Source: Desulfosarcina alkanivorans (GTDB lineage Bacteria; Desulfobacterota; Desulfobacteria; Desulfobacterales; Desulfosarcinaceae). From it: DNA of 64,000 nt. Under the pieces are notes generated by a model. The model searched no databases. It was not told the DNA's origin and worked only from the letters and a program-made list of their open reading frames with translations. The stretch is taken from assembly GCF_009688945.1 (NCBI RefSeq), contig NZ_AP021874.1, positions 6,723,501-6,787,500 on the forward strand, in the 5' to 3' direction. The number at the start of each line of letters is the position of its first letter. Position 1 is the stretch's first letter. Made by a program: the position numbers and the translations under genes. This document shows, piece by piece, positions 25,624 through 34,044 of the stretch.

Positions 25624-28422
25624 TTGGCAATCCATAAAAAGATAGGCCGCTGGTTCAATGTCCATGAGGAGGAAATCGGTCTGTTCATGTGGACGGTTGC
25701 CCTGCTGTTTCTGGTCCGCAGTTCCGGGATATTCCTGAACAACTATGCCGAAACGGCCTTTCTGAAACGCTATGGCGTCGAATACATGCCCATCGTCAAC
25801 ATGATCAACGCGGTGGTGACATTCTTCGTCATGGGGGTCATGACCGGGTTCATGACCCGGTTGCCCGGTGCCCGGCTGTTGTCGCGCCTTTTCATTTTCT
25901 GTGGCCTTTCCGTGGCCTGCATCCGGGCCATTATCCCTTTCGGCATCGACCTGATCTATCCGGCCCTGTTCATGCTCAAGTCCCAGTACGAGGTGCTGCT
26001 GGCGCTTTTATTCTGGAACCTGGCCAACGACCTGTTCAATACCCGGCAGTCCAAGCGGCTGTTCCCCTTGATCACTGCCGGCGGCGTCATCGGACAGATC
26101 CTGGGCAGTTTCGCCACCCCCCTGGTGGCCAGATGGCTGCACTTGGACAACCTCCTGCTCGTCTACATGGTTACCGCCCTGGCCGGTTCCTGGGCCGTGC
26201 ATGCAATGGGAAACCGGTACCCCACACTGCTGTTTCAGCAGAAAAAGGAGGGGCCTAAAAAGAAGCGGGCCACCATGATCGAGGAGTTCAAGGCGGTGCT
26301 CCCCATGATCAGATCCTCGGTGCTGGTGAAGATTTTGGTGGTGCTCACCTTCATGCCCAATGTGGTGATTCCCATCATGAACTACCAGTTCAACTTCGCC
26401 GTCAACGAACAGTTTGCCACCGAATCCGGGCTCATCGAATTTTTCAGCTATTTCAGAGGGGTGCTCAATATTGTCAGTCTGGTTATTCTGCTCTTCGTGG
26501 GAAAGCTCTATGATCGCTTCGGACTTCCCGTGGCCCTGATGTTCCACCCGTTCAACTACATGCTGGTGTTCATCACCTTCCTTTTCCGGTTCGACGCCGT
26601 GGCAGCCATGTATGCCCGCATGTCCGCCAACATCATCCGCACCACCATCAACATTCCGGCCACCGCGGTGGTGACGGGGCTGTTCCCGGAATCCTACCGG
26701 GCCATGATCCGGCCTTTTCTCCGGGGCACCGTCGTCCGTATTGGTCTGTTCCTCGGGTCGGGGCTCATTCTGCTCTCCGACACCCTTTTTCATCCGCGCT
26801 ACCTCTCGTTGGTGGCCATGCCTTTTGTGCTCGCCTGGCTGGTCACGCCTTTTGTTCTCAAGCGCCGCTACGCCGCCATCCTGTTGGATCTGGTCGCGGA
26901 TGACAGGATCGATTTCCGCTCCCTCGACGCCGGTGAACTGGGTCAGGTCTTTCGGGACAAACAGATTCAAACCAGCCTCATCCGGCGGTTCCAGCGGGAA
27001 TCGGGTGAAAACCGACTGTGGTACGGCCGATTGCTGAAATCGGTTTCCGTTCCGGATCTCGACGCTCATCTGCTGGCGGCGCTGGGGGACGAGCCGGATA
27101 TGCAAACCCGTATCGGACTCATCGAAATGCTTTCGGACCAGGCCGGCACTGCTGCTGCCGATGTCTTCAGTGCACTGATCGAAACAAGGATGCCCGAACT
27201 GGCCGTGGCCATGATCGATGCCGGCCACCGGATATCGCCGCAGACCTTTGCGCCGTTTCATCAGCAGATTTTTGAATCGGCGCTTCCCCTGGAGGTCAAG
27301 GCCCGAGCCGTAGGATCCTTATACACCGTGGACCCGGACCGGTTTGCCCCGATCATCCAGGGGTGGCTGGCATCCGAAGACACCGACAGCCTCCGTGCCG
27401 GCGTCATCGCTGCGGGGGTTTGCCGGGACAGGCGTTTTGCGGAGCGTCTGAAGTCCCTCCTGTCGACATCCGATCACGATGCCACGCTGCTCCTGGTTCT
27501 GGAAAGTCTCCACTCCCTTAACGTGACAGGACTCAATCCTCTGGTGGTGCTTCGTTTGTGGGACCCGGACCCGCGCATGCGGCGTGCCGTGATCGACGTA
27601 TACCAGATAGAGGATGAGACCTCCCTGAAAAACGTGATCCCCCTGCTGGGAGACGACTCCAAGGAGATTGCCGGGCTGGCCCGCGAGAAGATCAGGACCG
27701 CCGGCTACCAGAACAGCCTGCGGTTGGTGAAATCCCTTTCACTTCCCCGGAAAAAATTGAGAGAGGCCCTGTTTGATCTGCTGTCGGACATGTCCATCAA
27801 GGACCTGGATGTTTTCCGTTTTGTCCAGCTTCAGGCACGGACCTGCTACCAGCTGATGGTTCAGGCTCGCGGGATCCGGCAGCTTTCCGACGGGGACCTG
27901 CGGAACCTCCTGGCCATCCATCTGGACGAGCGGGTCTGGTTTACGCTGCAGACGACGCTGCGGGTATTGGCCGCCCAGGATGCTTCGGGGCGGATGCGAA
28001 TGATCGCCAGGAGCCTGTCCTCTTCGGACAAACGCCAGCGTGCCAACAGCCTGGAAGCGATGGATGACATCCTGGATAAAAGCCTGGCCCGTTTGCTGAC
28101 GCCGCTATTGGACGATATGGACGTCTCGGAGCGTATTGCCGCGGGACGACGGCTTTTCCCCAAAGAATTTCATGAACCGGAGAAATGGGACCTTTTTGAC
28201 GGACTGCTGGTCAGTCGAAACTGGGTTACCCTCGTGTTGACCCTTACCCTGGTAAGACAACTGGCGGTCGTGCCGGACGATTGCAGCCGTATTCAGGCGC
28301 TCGTCGAGCACGACAATCCGCATGTATCCCAAGCGGCGATCGAACTTCTTGAACATAACGGGTTTCCCACCCGGGCAGGAGACAACCATGGAAAGCGCAG
28401 CCTCGATTCCCTTGACCGATAG
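25624..28422 (+). CDS. ATP/ADP-translocase-like (NTT/MFS) membrane protein with HEAT-like C-terminal domain
   Basis: A 932-residue protein. The first 420 residues have about 12 transmembrane helices and resemble nucleotide-transporter-like MFS proteins (MWTVALLFLVRSSGIFLNNY, LFWNLANDLFNTRQSKRLFP, ITAGGVIGQILGSF). The C-terminal half is soluble, Leu/Ala-rich and helical in repeats of about 35 residues (for example ETSLKNVIPLLGDDSKEIAG), as in HEAT arrays. NTT-like proteins fused to HEAT and cNMP-binding domains are known from free-living bacteria; here the binding domain is on the next, overlapping gene. The start is a TTG with an AAGGAAG site. The substrate is unproven; nucleotide transport should not be assumed. 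Confidence 0.82.
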   Translation: MAIHKKIGRWFNVHEEEIGLFMWTVALLFLVRSSGIFLNNYAETAFLKRYGVEYMPIVNMINAVVTFFVMGVMTGFMTRLPGARLLSRLFIFCGLSVACIRAIIPFGIDLIYPALFMLKSQYEVLLALLFWNLANDLFNTRQSKRLFPLITAGGVIGQILGSFATPLVARWLHLDNLLLVYMVTALAGSWAVHAMGNRYPTLLFQQKKEGPKKKRATMIEEFKAVLPMIRSSVLVKILVVLTFMPNVVIPIMNYQFNFAVNEQFATESGLIEFFSYFRGVLNIVSLVILLFVGKLYDRFGLPVALMFHPFNYMLVFITFLFRFDAVAAMYARMSANIIRTTINIPATAVVTGLFPESYRAMIRPFLRGTVVRIGLFLGSGLILLSDTLFHPRYLSLVAMPFVLAWLVTPFVLKRRYAAILLDLVADDRIDFRSLDAGELGQVFRDKQIQTSLIRRFQRESGENRLWYGRLLKSVSVPDLDAHLLAALGDEPDMQTRIGLIEMLSDQAGTAAADVFSALIETRMPELAVAMIDAGHRISPQTFAPFHQQIFESALPLEVKARAVGSLYTVDPDRFAPIIQGWLASEDTDSLRAGVIAAGVCRDRRFAERLKSLLSTSDHDATLLLVLESLHSLNVTGLNPLVVLRLWDPDPRMRRAVIDVYQIEDETSLKNVIPLLGDDSKEIAGLAREKIRTAGYQNSLRLVKSLSLPRKKLREALFDLLSDMSIKDLDVFRFVQLQARTCYQLMVQARGIRQLSDGDLRNLLAIHLDERVWFTLQTTLRVLAAQDASGRMRMIARSLSSSDKRQRANSLEAMDDILDKSLARLLTPLLDDMDVSERIAAGRRLFPKEFHEPEKWDLFDGLLVSRNWVTLVLTLTLVRQLAVVPDDCSRIQALVEHDNPHVSQAAIELLEHNGFPTRAGDNHGKRSLDSLDR

Positions 28423-28852
28423 AATTTTGCATCTGAAAAATATCGAGATCTTTGCCGATCTGTCCGTCAACGAGCTGGCAGCCGTGGCATCGGTCACCCA
28501 GGAAGCATTTTTTGACGCAGGGGACGTCGTTTTTCGCGAAGGCGATCACGGTGACACCCTGTTTCTGATCCTGGACGGTGATGTGGCGGTTATCAAGGAT
28601 TGCAATGTGGACAAGGCCATCGAGCTGGACAGCATCGGGGCCGGTGACTACTTTGGAGAGATGGCTCTGTTCGGTGATGATCGGCGCTCGGCAACGATCC
28701 AGGTTAAAAACGAGGCCCGGTTTCTTACCCTGCACAAACTGGAGCTTCAGGAGATAGTCCGCGAATATCCCCAGATCGCGCTGCATGTTTGCCGGGTCCT
28801 CAGCATGAGAATTAGACGTCTGCACGGAAAAATTTCGGACCACAGCTGCTGA
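28388..28852 (+). CDS. Cyclic-nucleotide-binding domain protein
   Basis: A single-domain, 154-residue CNB protein. The phosphate-binding cassette reads FGEMALFGDDRRSATI, with the conserved Glu and Arg that grip the cyclic phosphate; EGDHGDTLFLILDGDVAVI is the preceding beta-roll. No DNA-binding domain is attached. The ATG at 28388, with a CAGGAG site, lies inside the transporter gene (35-bp overlap in another frame), so translation is coupled. I infer that it binds the product of the cyclase encoded upstream and modulates the NTT-like protein. The extension to 28322 is rejected. Confidence 0.87.
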   Translation: MESAASIPLTDRILHLKNIEIFADLSVNELAAVASVTQEAFFDAGDVVFREGDHGDTLFLILDGDVAVIKDCNVDKAIELDSIGAGDYFGEMALFGDDRRSATIQVKNEARFLTLHKLELQEIVREYPQIALHVCRVLSMRIRRLHGKISDHSC

Positions 28853-28975
28853 GAACGATCCGGAGTCCTGTCTCCCTTTCATGCGGCCCGATCCGGACGC
28901 TGCCGGAAGCGGGCGATGGCCGCCACACTGGATTTACGGCCTGCAAATGCCCCTGCTTGAGACGATTACCGCACG

Positions 28976-28995
28976 ATGCTGCCGGATGGCAGCAT
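28976..28995. other. Perfect 8-bp palindrome in a gene-free gap
   Basis: ATGCTGCC-GGAT-GGCAGCAT. It lies in the 291-bp gap between the cNMP-binding and SET-domain genes, which otherwise shows nothing I can name. It may be an operator or a hairpin; there is no T-run. Confidence 0.3.
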
Positions 28996-29143
28996 GCAGG
29001 AACAGGCCTGTATGATTTTCCGATCTGCCGATGCCGCTTCCGTTTCTGATGGCGGCAACCCTGCCGGCAGACAGGCTGCCGATTGACTTTGCCGGCCCAT
29101 GTTGCTACACCCGTGGCCTAAGTGACAGGATGGTTGATTGAAT

Positions 29144-29551
29144 ATGAAGCCTAAAAAGAAGCGAAAACACCTTTTCAGACACCCGAGTATCGTTATTTCT
29201 CCTTGTGATTTCGGCCATGGGATTTTTGCCACCCGGTCCCTTCAGGCGGACACCACCCTCGAAGAGTGCCCTTTCCTGAGGATCAACGCGGACGAATGCA
29301 CCGATGCCCTGGATGACTATGTCTTCAACCTGGAGACCGCCGAAGAAAATGGTGGCTCGGAGGTCTACTCCCTGGTGCTCGGGTGGGGAAGCCTGTTCAA
29401 CCATTCCTACGACCACAATACCGAGTACTGGCACGATACGGACCGTGACCTGATCGTGTTTCACACCATCAAGGCGGTCCCTGCCGGCACCCAGCTGTTT
29501 GTCAATTACGGAAAAGAGTGGTGGGCTTCGAGGGAATTGACCCCCGGGTAG
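29144..29551 (+). CDS. SET-domain protein (putative lysine methyltransferase)
   Basis: A 135-residue stand-alone SET domain. Diagnostic parts: FGHGIFATRSLQ near the start, GSLFNHSYDHNTEY (the NHS/NH SAM-binding motif) and GTQLFVNYGKEWW (the GEEL-xxxYG catalytic end). SET enzymes methylate lysine in proteins; the target here is unknown. The basic start (KPKKKRKH) may bind nucleic acid or substrate. ATG at 29144 is preferred to the TTG two codons upstream. It has no operon partner: the crotonase gene follows after 100 bp with its own ribosome site. Confidence 0.8.
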   Translation: MKPKKKRKHLFRHPSIVISPCDFGHGIFATRSLQADTTLEECPFLRINADECTDALDDYVFNLETAEENGGSEVYSLVLGWGSLFNHSYDHNTEYWHDTDRDLIVFHTIKAVPAGTQLFVNYGKEWWASRELTPG

Positions 29552-29653
29552 ATCGGTACTTGCAGGCATGACGGGATTCTCGGGATCCAGGCCCGTGGCC
29601 CCCATTCCTTTGCGAGCCCCCGGGTGGCGAATCAAAACCATAGGAAACTGCGA

Positions 29654-30460
29654 ATGAGCGAAGATCAAACGATGGTCGTGGAGATGGATGGGCATATCGC
29701 CTGGCTGAACTTGTGCCGGCCCGAACGGCGCAATGCCATGGGCATGGTTTTTTTCAAGGAACTGACTGAGAATTTCCGGCGGTTTGACGACGACCCCAAT
29801 GTGCGGGTGGTGGTGATCCGGGCCCGCGGCAAAAGTTTTACGGCAGGCCTGGACCTCATGGAGGCCGGGGCCATGCTGGGCGGCAAAGGGGCCGACGACC
29901 GCGACATACTGAGAAATAAGATCCTGGAACTCCAGGAGAGCAACAATGCCGTCGAGCGTTGCAGAAAGCCGGTCATCGCGGCGGTTCACGGCCACTGCAT
30001 CGGCGGCGGGGTTGATCTTTTATCCGCCTGTGACATCCGCATGGCCTCAACAGACGCTATGTTCAGTATCCGTGAAACGCGAATCGCCATCATTGCCGAT
30101 CTGGGAACCCTGCAGCGGCTGCCCCACATCATCGGCCAGGGGTGGTTCCGGGAACTGGCCCTGACCGGGCGTGATTTTACAGCCGCCGAAGCACTCCGGA
30201 TGGGTTTCGTAACGCGGGTCTGTGAGGATCGGGATGCACTGTTCGATGCTGCCGGCGACCTGGCCAGGGAGATCGCCGGCCTTGCCCCGCTTACCGTTCA
30301 GGGCGTCAAGGATGTGATCAACCACAGCCGGGACAACGGTGTCTACCCGGGGTTGGCCTACGTGGCGCAGAAAAATGCCGCCGCCCTGGCTTCCGAGGAT
30401 CTGGTGGAGGCCGTCACCGCCTTCATGGAAAAGCGTGATCCGGTGTTCCACGGCAGATAG
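29654..30460 (+). CDS. Crotonase-family enzyme, delta3,5-delta2,4-dienoyl-CoA isomerase-like
   Basis: A 268-residue crotonase. Oxyanion-hole segments are GKSFTAGLDL and HGHCIGGGVDL; the catalytic region RETRIAIIADLGTLQRLP keeps both the Glu and the Asp of dienoyl-CoA isomerases (the ADxGTLQRLP signature), so it fits that subfamily better than simple enoyl-CoA hydratase. It would help degrade unsaturated acyl-CoA in the cytoplasm. ATG at 29654 (AGGA site) is preferred to the GTG at 29624. The fragment of a long-chain acyl-CoA ligase just downstream suggests a former fatty-acid operon. Confidence 0.87.
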   Translation: MSEDQTMVVEMDGHIAWLNLCRPERRNAMGMVFFKELTENFRRFDDDPNVRVVVIRARGKSFTAGLDLMEAGAMLGGKGADDRDILRNKILELQESNNAVERCRKPVIAAVHGHCIGGGVDLLSACDIRMASTDAMFSIRETRIAIIADLGTLQRLPHIIGQGWFRELALTGRDFTAAEALRMGFVTRVCEDRDALFDAAGDLAREIAGLAPLTVQGVKDVINHSRDNGVYPGLAYVAQKNAAALASEDLVEAVTAFMEKRDPVFHGR

Positions 30461-30569
30461 CCTATCTATTTTACTGCATCATCCGAACGGGAGACCCTTT
30501 GGCAGGGGGCTCTCCGCACTTTTTCAAGACTTTTATATCTCAGTTGACCGCCTTTTTTTCTGTTCCCCG

Positions 30570-31110
30570 AAATCAGGACGCTGGAGCATGTTATTCTCTG
30601 GTCAAACTGCGGAACTGCATTTTCTCATGCGGCCGGGTGGGCCTGCCGGATTAGCAGAGGGTCCCCACACCCTTGTGGACGACCTGGCCATGGTGAAACA
30701 GACGCGCCTCGTTGCCGTTCCCCGCATTTTCAATCGGGCGCACGACGGGCTGAATGCAAAAAATAACGAGGAGGGCGGGTTGGTCAAAAAATTGTTCGAC
30801 ATGGGTGTCGATGCCGGGATCGAGCGGCGGAAATTGAGAAGGCAGGAATGGACCAGCCTCGTCAATACGATATAACTGAAAATTGCCGATGCTGTTGTGT
30901 TCAGGGAGATTGGTGACAAATTTGGCGGCCGCCTCATGTATTCGTTGCGTTCCAGCGCGGCGCTGAGTCCCCACATCGCAGAATTCTTCGAAGATGTCGG
31001 CACGCCGGTGGACGAATCGTGGGGGATGTCCGAAGTGTCACCTGACGGCGCCATCAACAGCCCGCAGCACACCCGTCCGGCCCATCGACAAGGTGCTCAA
31101 GGTCTGCGAG
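30570..31110 (+). pseudogene. Internal fragment of a long-chain acyl-CoA synthetase, with an in-frame stop
   Basis: One frame encodes about 175 residues of the AMP-binding domain of a FadD-type ligase: FSGQTAELHFL, LAMVKQTRLVAVPRIFNR, NEEGGLVKKLFDMGV, then LKIADAVVFREIGDKFGGRL, SAALSPHIAEFFEDVGTPV and WGMSEVSPDGAIN. A TAA at 30873-30875 interrupts it (single-base change from AAA or CAA). The amino third and the carboxy end are missing, and a frameshift follows near 31080. No signal of function remains. The stretch 31111-31303 holds nothing further that I can identify. Confidence 0.75.
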
Positions 31111-31303
31111 CCGATGGTTGAAGCGGCATATCGGAAGCATTCACCTGTTCAAGGCAAGCTCGTCGGCTCTATTTGATTGTTAAAGAGATTCTCGGTACGG
31201 CGCGTCCTGCCTAAATACACCCCGCATGAGTTCCTAAAAAAACGAGAAGCTGTCTGCACTCCGAGAGCCCCATTATTCCAACCGTTCTTTGCTGGATTCG
31301 TCA

Positions 31304-32146
31304 TTACAACATCGCACCACAAAACTTGCAGTGGCGGGCATCGGGATCGTGACCTTCAGCGCTGCACTCCGGACAAGCCTGGGTGGAAACTTTACGGCCG
31401 AAAGTCCGCGACATTTCCACGGTCACAATACCAGTCGGCACAGCGATGATGGCATAGCCGAGAAGCATCACCATCGACGCCAGCGTCTGGCCAAGTACGG
31501 TTTGAGGCGAAATATCGCCGTATCCGACCGTAGTCAGGGTCACGATTGCCCAGTAGATGCTGCGTGGAATGCTGGTGAAGCCGTTGGCTCCGCCCTCAAT
31601 GACATACATCAGCGAGCCGAAGATGACCACCAGAGTTATTACCGTGTAGATAAAAACGGTAATCTTGTGGCTGCTCGCCCGTAGCGCCTTTATAAGGAGC
31701 CGTGCCTCCCCGAGATAGGGAACCAGTTTCAGGATACGGAAGATGCGCAGGATGCGCAGAATTCGGATGACCAGCAAGTACTGGCTTCCCGGCAGGAATA
31801 GGCTAACGTAGGTCGGGATAATCGCCAGCAAATCGACTACTCCATAAAAACTGATGGCGTATTTGAGCGGCCGTCCGACACACATAAGTCGCAAAAGGTA
31901 TTCGACAGTGAAGATGATCGTAAATAGCCACTCGATCCCATAGAGCAAGCTGCCGTAATGTGACTGAACAGCACCGATACTGTCAAGCATCACCGCTATA
32001 ACACTCACCAAAATGCTGACGATGAGCAATACGTCGAATACTTTCCCCAACGGGGTGTCGGCCTCGAAAATCACCTCATGCAAAACCGTTCGCCAGTGGG
32101 CCCTCGGAGGTGCCACCTCGCGGCGAGCATCCTTCAGCCATTTCAT
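31304..32146 (-). CDS. Voltage-gated potassium channel (Kv-like, six TM) with C-terminal zinc ribbon
   Basis: A 280-residue channel subunit. Six transmembrane segments; S4 carries RILRILRIFRILKL, and the pore has the K+ selectivity filter TLTTVGYGD. After S6 a short tail ends in CPECSAEGHDPDARHCKFCG, a CxxC...CxxC zinc ribbon, which may serve tetramer assembly or regulation. Bacterial Kv-type proteins form tetrameric K+ pores in the inner membrane. It is monocistronic, on the minus strand, and its start lies 65 bp from an attC-like site, so it may have been captured with the cassettes to its right. Confidence 0.9.
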   Translation of the reverse strand: MKWLKDARREVAPPRAHWRTVLHEVIFEADTPLGKVFDVLLIVSILVSVIAVMLDSIGAVQSHYGSLLYGIEWLFTIIFTVEYLLRLMCVGRPLKYAISFYGVVDLLAIIPTYVSLFLPGSQYLLVIRILRILRIFRILKLVPYLGEARLLIKALRASSHKITVFIYTVITLVVIFGSLMYVIEGGANGFTSIPRSIYWAIVTLTTVGYGDISPQTVLGQTLASMVMLLGYAIIAVPTGIVTVEMSRTFGRKVSTQACPECSAEGHDPDARHCKFCGAML

Positions 32147-32210
32147 GGTTCTACTCCTGTCGGTGTTGAACGGAATCAGGGGATCCGCCTAACTTAAAAA
32201 AATCTTGCAT

Positions 32211-32287
32211 TTCTAACGCAGACGTCAGCGGTTTTCAGGGCCTAGCGCAGCGAAGCGCTGCAAATCCGCTGGGATGACAGGTTATAT
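32211..32287 (-). other. attC-like integron recombination site
   Basis: Read on the minus strand: ATATAAC, then an AGCGG block, an inner palindromic hairpin (CAGCGCTTCGCTGCG), then CCGCTGACGTCTGCGTTAGAA. The AGCGG/CCGCT arms and the AAC...GTTA ends give the folded-strand architecture of attC (59-be) sites. The end block CCGCTGANNTCTGCGTTA is shared with the site at 35598-35687, in the same orientation. It sits just behind the last gene of the rhodanese operon, the position expected for a cassette. Confidence 0.6.
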
Positions 32288-32387
32288 GGTTTTTTCAGCA
32301 TTCTTTGTTTAGGCTATCTAATTGGTATTGTTGATAAAGGTGGTCCCTGCAAAACTGAAAATTTGGATATTTATTCTTGCCGTTTTG

Positions 32388-32987
32388 CTAAGGGCCCCAA
32401 TCGAATTCAACGATTCGAGCAAACTCGCGGTCTGTTCCAATATTTACGCGGTGATAAAGGATACTTTCAGGCCCAACGCGCCCGCCCATATCATAGGTAA
32501 AAGCTGCAACCGCCCGATGCCTGAGCCAGTAGCCGGTATGGACCGGGCCGACCGCATCGTAACAGGAGTGAAAGTGAATGAACTCTTCCTGCGGCGCTGG
32601 TCTAGTCTCCCACCAGGCGGCGGGAATGTCCTTGTCGAAAATCGGGAGCATGCGTTCATCCTCTGGCTTCGGAAGCGGTATCTCCCTCGGCAGGATGGTT
32701 TGAATGGCCTCGCCTTCATAAAGTTTGGCACCATCGGGTAAATCTTTGGTGTAGAACTGGCGCTCATTGAGGCAAATGAAATCCATACGGCTGAAATCGC
32801 TCGCATCTGCCGGTTTAAAGTAGTACCCGACAAACGGTCCAATATGGAGTTGGCGCCCATCTGCGACAATGCGGAGTGATGCAAAATAACCACGGGGAAT
32901 TGTTGCCGGTGCCTGGCTCTGCTCACCGCTGCAGGCGGCGAGTAAAACGAGACATGCGACCAGGCCGTATTTAATGGGTCGATTCAT
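32388..32987 (-). CDS. Hypothetical lipoprotein in the sulfur operon
   Basis: A 199-residue exported protein of unknown function. The signal segment VACLVLLAAC ends in a lipobox Cys at about residue 18, so it should be a lipoprotein. The body is rich in aromatic and acidic residues (HIGPFVGYYFKPADASDF, IFDKDIPAAWWETRPAP), with no family I know. It overlaps the end of the second YeeE/YedE gene by 17 bp and is the last gene of the operon, which suggests a role with thiosulfate or sulfane sulfur at the envelope. The start at 32987 gives the normal signal length. Confidence 0.72.
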   Translation of the reverse strand: MNRPIKYGLVACLVLLAACSGEQSQAPATIPRGYFASLRIVADGRQLHIGPFVGYYFKPADASDFSRMDFICLNERQFYTKDLPDGAKLYEGEAIQTILPREIPLPKPEDERMLPIFDKDIPAAWWETRPAPQEEFIHFHSCYDAVGPVHTGYWLRHRAVAAFTYDMGGRVGPESILYHRVNIGTDREFARIVEFDWGP

Positions 32988-33513
32988 TTTTCTGCCACAA
33001 ACGGCCAATCATGACGACCCCGCCGGCGAACACCACAACCAAAAAGCCAAGTCCGGTGGCCGCACTGTTGAACAATCCATCCAGCGTCAATTGGCCTATA
33101 TTGGTTGGTAAATAGAGCACCGGAATTAGGGCCTCATGAAAAGTGGCAAAAACGGCGGTGCCGGCAAAACCGCCCAGCAAGGCGAAAATAGCATCCCCCC
33201 GGCCTTCCCCGGCGGCCGCCCAGCAGGTTCCCGGACAGTATCCGGTCATTCCCCAGCCGACCCCGAAGAGAATAGCAGCCAGGCCGGTAGCCACGATACT
33301 GGTGGGCAGCGGCAGGAAGCGGCCGACGCCGGCCAGCTTAAGGCCGAAGACCCCGATCGCGGCAAATATCACAGTCAGCAGCATAAACTGGGGGATTTGC
33401 GGTTCGATCATTAAATGGGCTTTCGCCATTTTATCTGAGTTCGTCGCCCCGACCCTTTGAATGACAAAGCCGAAGGCGATTCCAGCCATGAGTCCCAGCA
33501 AGACTTTTTCCAT
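32971..33513 (-). CDS. YeeE/YedE (DUF395) family sulfur-transport protein, second copy
   Basis: A 180-residue membrane protein with about five helices, half the size of full YeeE (TsuA), so it should pair with the adjacent copy. The conserved Cys stretch GWGMTGYCPGTCWAAAGEG holds the cysteines that relay thiosulfate in TsuA-type channels. A very good ribosome site (GGGAGG) precedes the ATG at 33513. It starts 4 bp after its sister gene ends. Thiosulfate or sulfane-sulfur uptake is inferred from the family and the rhodanese upstream. Confidence 0.87.
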   Translation of the reverse strand: MEKVLLGLMAGIAFGFVIQRVGATNSDKMAKAHLMIEPQIPQFMLLTVIFAAIGVFGLKLAGVGRFLPLPTSIVATGLAAILFGVGWGMTGYCPGTCWAAAGEGRGDAIFALLGGFAGTAVFATFHEALIPVLYLPTNIGQLTLDGLFNSAATGLGFLVVVFAGGVVMIGRLWQKNESTH

Positions 33514-33517
33514 GGGT

Positions 33518-34039
33518 TTACCTCCCTTTTTGCCTTCCATAGATGAGGCGGCTCGTCAGCATGGCCGCGCCGAAAATCAAGGCGCCGAAATAGAGCCCGC
33601 TCACGGCCAGCTGCGCCGATCCGGATATAAACAGACCGAGCGTACATCCACCCGCCAGCCGTGAAGAGAAAAGGATCAGGAAACCGCCTGTAAAGGTGAC
33701 GACATAGCGTCGCAGGCGGCCCGGCCCGAATTTAGCCTCCCAGATTTCGGGCACGTCACGGACCGGCTGGGGAAACGTCCGGCCCGCGATGAAGCCGCCG
33801 ATAGCCATGCCAAGCACAAACGCTAGCAGCCACGACCCGGGTCCGGGGATCGACTGGTAATGCGCCTTGGACGCGGCATAGTCGGGCGCCACGGCCTGCA
33901 GCAATCCTTTCAGGGCACTCACGAAACCGCTCGATGACGCCGGGGGGCCGAAGGTGGCAAAAATGAATACAATGATGCCGGCCAGCGCGATTGCCGCCGG
34001 ATAAATATTCCAATAAGCGGATGTGTTATTATTTTTCAT
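33518..34039 (-). CDS. YeeE/YedE (DUF395) family sulfur-transport protein, first copy
   Basis: A 173-residue membrane protein with four to five helices. The conserved motif SSRLAGGCTLGLFISG contains the sulfur-relay Cys. The N-terminal region is longer than in the sister protein and includes a periplasmic loop (YAASKAHYQSIPGPG). The start at 34039 has GGAGGA 8 bp upstream and is preferred to 34048. It begins 5 bp beyond the rhodanese stop. The two half-size proteins would together resemble one TsuA. Confidence 0.87.
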   Translation of the reverse strand: MKNNNTSAYWNIYPAAIALAGIIVFIFATFGPPASSSGFVSALKGLLQAVAPDYAASKAHYQSIPGPGSWLLAFVLGMAIGGFIAGRTFPQPVRDVPEIWEAKFGPGRLRRYVVTFTGGFLILFSSRLAGGCTLGLFISGSAQLAVSGLYFGALIFGAAMLTSRLIYGRQKGR

Positions 34040-34044
34040 GGCTG

